A stretch of 64,000 nucleotides of DNA from an uncultured Lachnospiraceae bacterium (GTDB taxonomy: Bacteria; Bacillota; Clostridia; Lachnospirales; Lachnospiraceae), in the NCBI GenBank assembly GCA_902798585.1, contig CADBXF010000009.1, positions 57,367 to 121,366 of the forward strand. The letters run 5' to 3'. Positions 59,896-64,000 of this stretch are shown one piece after another. Below the pieces are notes generated by a model. The model was not told where the DNA came from and did not search any database. It saw nothing but the letters and a program-made list of their open reading frames with translations. Both the position numbers and the translations under genes were made by a program. Within the stretch, counting starts at the first letter, position 1. Every line of letters begins with the position of its first letter.

Positions 59896-61965
59896 CTATG
59901 CCGTTTTCACAAACACATCGTCCACGAAGAAATCCGCATTTCCGTCGGTCTCGACATAGAGCCTTGCGGAACGCTCGCCCTCCGGAAGCGCTGCCTTGGT
60001 GTGAATCTCGGTCCAGCCGTCAGCCGCTGCCGCAACCTCCGCGCAGCACACCGGCTCGGAGCCGTCCACGCCGACGCGAATCAATTTGTCCGATGTCTTG
60101 ACGAACATCGTGACATCGACGGTCTTGCCGATATATGCCGACACATCCAGAGAGACTGTTGCGTCCTTCTCCTGTCTCGTGACGCCGAGCGAATGCCCCC
60201 TTCCGTCCACGGACTCTTTGTCGGTCACGAAGACGAACGGCAAATGGCCCGCGCCGCGGATTGCCGCGATGTTGGTTTCCTCCTCGAAGCTCTCCTCCTG
60301 GCCGATCAGTTCAATCGTGAGGTCGTCGAGGAACAGCGGGCTTGCGTGATGCGGGTCCTCCTCCTGCGTGCCGAAGAACAGCCGAACAGAGTACTGGTCC
60401 GTCGGAACCTTGTAGGAAAGCTGCAGAAGCTTCCAATCGTCCCCTCCCTCGGCGGATGCAAGCACGGATGAATGGAATTCGCGGTCCAGACTTACAATGA
60501 TCTGCTTTGCCGCACTCTTCACCCAGGCATTGATTTGAATTGTCTGCCCCAGAAAATCGGAGATATCGTATGTGATACCCATCCAGTCGCCGAAACGCGG
60601 CGTCGTCGTGAGGGAAGCCTTTCCGCTGTGCGCCTCCTCGGCCGTGTAGATGCATTCGCCGAAGCCGCGCATCTTGAAGCCGAACTCCTCGGGCTTCTTT
60701 GCCTCCGCGCCCTCCGCCGTCTCGAAATCGAAGATTCTCTTCGAAAAATCGCGCTTCACAAACTCGGGCTCGCCCAGATCGCCTCCCAGCATCGCATACA
60801 CAAGCGCATCGTACGATTTCTTCTTCGAAAGGTCCTTCCGGAACACCAGCGGATCCCCCCCGCGAATCCAGGAGTTGTCGTCCGTAAGTCCCCACAGCGT
60901 CACCGAGGTAAGGTTCACGCCGTTTCTTCTCTCTGCAATCAGTCGTTCAAAGAGCTCCTTGTAAAATACGGCCTGATAGTATTCGCGGTTGACATTGACG
61001 CAGGTGCATTTGACATCGAGCTCGGTGATATGGATTTCCGGGGCAAACGCCGCGTAATCCCGGAGCGCCGTGATGTACTCATCGATATCGTTGTTGTCCG
61101 AAACATGGCCCTGCATGCCGATGCCGCCCAGAAGGCCCTCGCCCACCACGCTGCCGTGGCCGTGGCTCTCGCGGCGGAGATTGTCGATAATCGCCTTCTT
61201 CTTGTCGGGCTGGAACTCGTTGTAATCGTTGTAGACAAGCACCGGCTTAATGCGTTTTACGGCCTCCGCGTCGGCAGGGTCAATGCCGTAGACACCGGCA
61301 TATTTTCCGATGCACGCCGCGACCGCCTCGTTTGCGAAGCGGAAGGCCCAATAGATAAAGTCATCGCCGATGACCTGATACCAATAGCTGTTGCGAAGTC
61401 CCGTCTCCGTCTTGTCGGCAAGCTCAATCGCCTCGTTCACGACATCCCATGCGTAGATGGTCTCCGCATAGCCGTTTTCGTAAAGGTAATCGAGCATCGA
61501 GTGAATATAACTCTCCAGGCGCTTAAGCATCGTGTCGCGGTCGACAAAGCAGACCGGGTCGAGGGGCTCGAAAAATTTAAGGCGCGGATTTTCCGCAAGC
61601 TTCTCCGGGTCCGTCGGAATCGTCACGGGCTTGTACCCCTTGCAAAATGCCTCCCGCGGGCACTGGCTGTGCCATACCATCACATGGGCGCGCATCTTCA
61701 GCCCGTGCTCTTTCGCCCAGTCAAGCATCCGTTTTGCGTTGGGATTTATCACATAAGGCAGATAGTCCTCCCGCGCGTCGGGGCTGTTCCACCCCATGTT
61801 GTAAGCGGGCTTCATCTCATTCGCGCAGGTCATGCTCGAGAACTCGCGAACAATCAAAGCCTCCTTGTCGGGGTTGCCGATCTCGTTGTTCTCAAACCGG
61901 TCGTGGATGCTCTCCACCGCCGTACCGATTTTGAACAAATCCCCGTATACCTCTTTCAAAACCAT
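59896..61965 (-). CDS. Intracellular GH10 xylanase with C-terminal carbohydrate-binding modules
   Basis: This 689-residue enzyme hydrolyses beta-1,4-xylan or xylo-oligosaccharides. The GH10 barrel runs to about residue 390, with WHSQCP, the acid/base Glu in WDVVNEAIE (about residue 178) and the nucleophile Glu in ITELDVK (about residue 315). Two beta-sandwich modules of the CBM4/9/22 type follow (about 420-550 and 570-689). There is no signal peptide, so it works on imported oligosaccharides even though it carries binding modules usually found on secreted enzymes. The ATG at 61965 follows AAGGAG and lies 19 bases after the GH3 stop. GH3 and GH10 are thus one operon, possibly with the alcohol dehydrogenase. 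Confidence 0.93.
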   Translation of the reverse strand: MVLKEVYGDLFKIGTAVESIHDRFENNEIGNPDKEALIVREFSSMTCANEMKPAYNMGWNSPDAREDYLPYVINPNAKRMLDWAKEHGLKMRAHVMVWHSQCPREAFCKGYKPVTIPTDPEKLAENPRLKFFEPLDPVCFVDRDTMLKRLESYIHSMLDYLYENGYAETIYAWDVVNEAIELADKTETGLRNSYWYQVIGDDFIYWAFRFANEAVAACIGKYAGVYGIDPADAEAVKRIKPVLVYNDYNEFQPDKKKAIIDNLRRESHGHGSVVGEGLLGGIGMQGHVSDNNDIDEYITALRDYAAFAPEIHITELDVKCTCVNVNREYYQAVFYKELFERLIAERRNGVNLTSVTLWGLTDDNSWIRGGDPLVFRKDLSKKKSYDALVYAMLGGDLGEPEFVKRDFSKRIFDFETAEGAEAKKPEEFGFKMRGFGECIYTAEEAHSGKASLTTTPRFGDWMGITYDISDFLGQTIQINAWVKSAAKQIIVSLDREFHSSVLASAEGGDDWKLLQLSYKVPTDQYSVRLFFGTQEEDPHHASPLFLDDLTIELIGQEESFEEETNIAAIRGAGHLPFVFVTDKESVDGRGHSLGVTRQEKDATVSLDVSAYIGKTVDVTMFVKTSDKLIRVGVDGSEPVCCAEVAAAADGWTEIHTKAALPEGERSARLYVETDGNADFFVDDVFVKTA

Positions 61966-61984
61966 TTCCGCAATCTCCTTTTTC

Positions 61985-64000
61985 TTAGTTGCCGTGGACA
62001 AATTCAGGGTCTCCCATGCACTCCGCAAGCGTTCCGATGTACTTAAGCCGCAGGCTCATAAGCGTAAGCCCGTCCGCCGAAAAATGCATCCTGTGTACGG
62101 CATGGTTGGAGTTAATGAAGAGCTTGCCCTTCTTCGTCACCGGCTTGCCGTTCGAGCCGTGGAACACAAACGAGAATGTTGGGATGCCCGCAAAGAACCA
62201 TGTAATCGGCAGCTGGGCCGCCTCCGTGCCCTCGCCGGTCACCGTGAGCTCAATCTCATAGCCGCCCATCTCATCGATGTCGAGACCGTACGAATAATCG
62301 GCACCGCGCACCGCGCGTACATGCGAGAGATCAATTGTCGTCTCGCGCTTCACCGTGAAATATTCAATGTTGCTGTCCGCCGTCGTCTCCCACTCGGGTC
62401 CGCGCCCGAGCACCGTAACCTCCTCATCCTCGCCGCACATGCGAAGCATCGCGGGAAGGCGCATCAAAACGCCGCAGACATTTGCCGCGGTGCGAAGCAA
62501 CACCTCGCGGGACACTCTGCCTGAAGCGATTGCCTCCGGAAGATTATCGCCGTGATTATTTTTCGAGCCGTCCGGACAGATCATGTAGGTGTCATTTTGC
62601 GCCAGCACCATGTCCGCAAAATTGGTATGGCTTCCGCCCGCCGTCTCCGCGCGCCCGGTCGCGGCATTCTCGTTGATTGCCGCCCACCAGTCGGTCATCA
62701 CGAAGCCGTCGAAGCCCCACTGCTCACGCAAAATCTTCGTGCAGAGCTCCGCGTCGCTCGATGTCCACATGCCGTTCACGCGGCCGTAGGTCGTCATAAT
62801 CGTGCATGCGCCGCCCTCGCGAACCGCAATCTCAAACCCGCGCAGATAGAGCTCGCGAAGCGCGCGCTCCGAAACCACCGAGTCGGAGGCATAGCGGTTG
62901 AGCTCCTGGTTGTTGCAGCAGAAATGCTTCACGGTTCCGGTCACGCCGGCTCTCTGCAGGCCGGTAAGCTCCGCTGCCGCCATCGTGCCTGTCAGAAGCG
63001 GATCCTCGCTGAAATATTCGAAATTCCGTCCGTTGAACGGATGACGATGCAGATTCATGCCGGGCGCCAAGAGGCAGTCCACCCTGTTCAGGCGCATTTC
63101 CCGACCGACCATCGCAAAAAGGTCGGACACAAGGTCACGGTTGAAGGTGCATGCGATCAGCGTTCCAATCGGAATTGCCATCGCTTTGTCGCCGCAGTCG
63201 AGGCGGAGTCCGCTCGGGCCGTCGGAGCAGCATCCGCAGGGCACGCCGTGCGCCTTCAGGACTTCAGAGGTTCCGCCGTATGCGGACGCCGTGCCGGGCG
63301 TCACCTTCGGACTTCCCATGCCCTCGCCGCGCACAAACGGCAACAGCTCCTCCTCCGTAAACTGCGCGAGAAACTCCTCCATACTCACCCTGCCGTCGCG
63401 CACATCGCGCAGGTTGAGCCCGCGGTCGCCCGTGTATGCAGGCGCCGGCGGCAGCACGGGGTTTGCCCCCTCGCCGCACCCGAAGCTGTCCGTGCGAACC
63501 GGCACCGCTTCGAAGCGGTATGTGTATTCATTTTCATCGATTGCATTCCTGCGCACAGCAACCTTCCGCTCAAACGGAATCACCGGCTTCATCGCGCTCT
63601 CGCACTCTTCGACAACCGCCGTCTCTGCGAGGGTGAACCGGAATACTTCCGCGGCATCGCGCACATTTTCCCCGAGGAAAACAACATACTCGCCGGCCTC
63701 CATGACAAAGGTAAGTTTGTCGCCCTGGCTCGTGGCATCGATCATCTGCTGGATATTGGCAGAACACAGGCCTCGATTGCCCTCCAGATCCGCCCCGATC
63801 ACATAGGCCAGGACCACTGCGTTCTGATCATTGGAATGGTCCGGGAAGAAATGCTCTCTGCTTGGTGTCAGATCCTCTGAAGGGGATCCGCCTTCAATCA
63901 GATCCTCTCTGCTGTAGAAATGGTCATTGCTCTTTATCACAGAGAACTTTTCCCTCTTATCCGCCAGATCCATCCGGAAAATGCCCTGCGCATCCCGGAC
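61985..64000 (-). CDS. GH3 beta-glucosidase/xylosidase with inverted domain order, N-terminus cut by window edge
   Basis: This enzyme removes glucose or xylose from the end of short oligosaccharides; no signal peptide is visible in what is present. The frame is open through base 64000. In the visible 671 residues the order is reversed from the common form. A piece like the C-terminal GH3 domain comes first, then a fibronectin III-like part (MEAGEYVVFLGENVRDAAEVFRF), then the (beta/alpha)8 domain. The latter shows FTEEELLPFVRGEGMGSPK, NLHRHPFNGRNFEYFSEDPLLTG, KHFCCNNQE and the nucleophile Asp in VMTDWW. Such inverted GH3 enzymes are known in Ruminococcus and Butyrivibrio. A beta-rich end domain follows. 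It heads the GH3-GH10 operon. Confidence 0.92.
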   Translation of the reverse strand, partial: VRDAQGIFRMDLADKREKFSVIKSNDHFYSREDLIEGGSPSEDLTPSREHFFPDHSNDQNAVVLAYVIGADLEGNRGLCSANIQQMIDATSQGDKLTFVMEAGEYVVFLGENVRDAAEVFRFTLAETAVVEECESAMKPVIPFERKVAVRRNAIDENEYTYRFEAVPVRTDSFGCGEGANPVLPPAPAYTGDRGLNLRDVRDGRVSMEEFLAQFTEEELLPFVRGEGMGSPKVTPGTASAYGGTSEVLKAHGVPCGCCSDGPSGLRLDCGDKAMAIPIGTLIACTFNRDLVSDLFAMVGREMRLNRVDCLLAPGMNLHRHPFNGRNFEYFSEDPLLTGTMAAAELTGLQRAGVTGTVKHFCCNNQELNRYASDSVVSERALRELYLRGFEIAVREGGACTIMTTYGRVNGMWTSSDAELCTKILREQWGFDGFVMTDWWAAINENAATGRAETAGGSHTNFADMVLAQNDTYMICPDGSKNNHGDNLPEAIASGRVSREVLLRTAANVCGVLMRLPAMLRMCGEDEEVTVLGRGPEWETTADSNIEYFTVKRETTIDLSHVRAVRGADYSYGLDIDEMGGYEIELTVTGEGTEAAQLPITWFFAGIPTFSFVFHGSNGKPVTKKGKLFINSNHAVHRMHFSADGLTLMSLRLKYIGTLAECMGDPEFVHGN

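Noticed and set aside
1..64000. CRISPR arrays, tRNA or rRNA genes, insertion sequences, prophage genes
   Set aside because: I searched by eye for spaced direct repeats, cloverleaf ends with TTCGANTC arms, transposase motifs and phage proteins and found none.

Overview
The window looks like the chromosome of an anaerobic, GC-rich, Gram-positive Clostridia member, most likely a fibre-degrading Lachnospiraceae of the rumen or gut. The evidence is the mix of genes: ATP-type PEP carboxykinase, [FeFe]-hydrogenase maturases HydF and HydG, an NrdG2-type radical SAM activase, GH3/GH5/GH10 glycoside hydrolases, a QueT transporter behind a preQ1-like riboswitch, BMP/PnrA-type nucleoside transport, OmpR-type two-component systems with Pho-box-like repeats, and Clostridia-type Shine-Dalgarno sites and sigma-A promoters. 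There are no rRNA or tRNA genes, insertion sequences, prophage or CRISPR arrays that I can recognise.

Layout. 1-4.7 kb: partial pckA, a secreted membrane-anchored GH5 cellulase, then biotin-protein ligase on the other strand. 4.7-8.3 kb: a cytoplasmic ParB-like/PnrA-like fusion, a metallophosphoesterase, and queT. 8.4-11.2 kb: an orphan metal ABC permease and asnS. 11.3-17.4 kb: an HTH-PAS-GGDEF-EAL protein, then a sugar-sensor/GGDEF protein overlapping galK. 17.6-19.2 kb: tadA, a zinc ribbon and nrdG. 19.3-25.1 kb: a BMP lipoprotein, a fused ATPase-permease, a second permease and a small hypothetical. 25.2-36.3 kb: an AI-2E exporter-family protein, a large lipoprotein, a housekeeping operon (Dak-like domain, tatD, DUF3810, rsmA), hydF, hydG and a zinc-ribbon membrane protein. 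36.5-44.9 kb: a phosphate locus (Na/Pi cotransporter with Pho-box-like repeats, PhoP/PhoR) interleaved with a second response regulator/ABC/kinase module, plus an AlkD-like protein. 45.2-49.0 kb: a heterodimeric ABC exporter. 49.3-51.3 kb: an SPFH/ribbon-helix-helix/DUF1648 cluster. 51.4-58.4 kb: paired exported hypotheticals, an MgsA-like protein with altered active site, a CPA2 antiporter, an XRE membrane regulator, and an ECF sigma factor with its membrane partner. 58.6-64 kb: iron alcohol dehydrogenase, intracellular GH10 xylanase and a domain-inverted GH3 enzyme.

How it fits together. Polysaccharide is cut outside by GH5 and oligosaccharides are finished inside by GH10 and GH3. Galactose enters through GalK under a sugar-sensing GGDEF protein. 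Redox is balanced by hydrogenase, iron ADH and PEPCK. Phosphate supply appears to be under a linked PhoPR.

Most striking: three long genes (sugar-sensor GGDEF, BMP lipoprotein, large lipoprotein) are frame-disrupted within about 12 kb, and a fourth small one may be. These could be assembly errors or real decay. Other notable points are the fused transporter subunits, the cytoplasmic ParB/PnrA fusion, the MgsA homologue lacking catalytic residues, and a 9-mer (CGGAAAATG and its complement) that recurs at least 22 times and is concentrated between genes.
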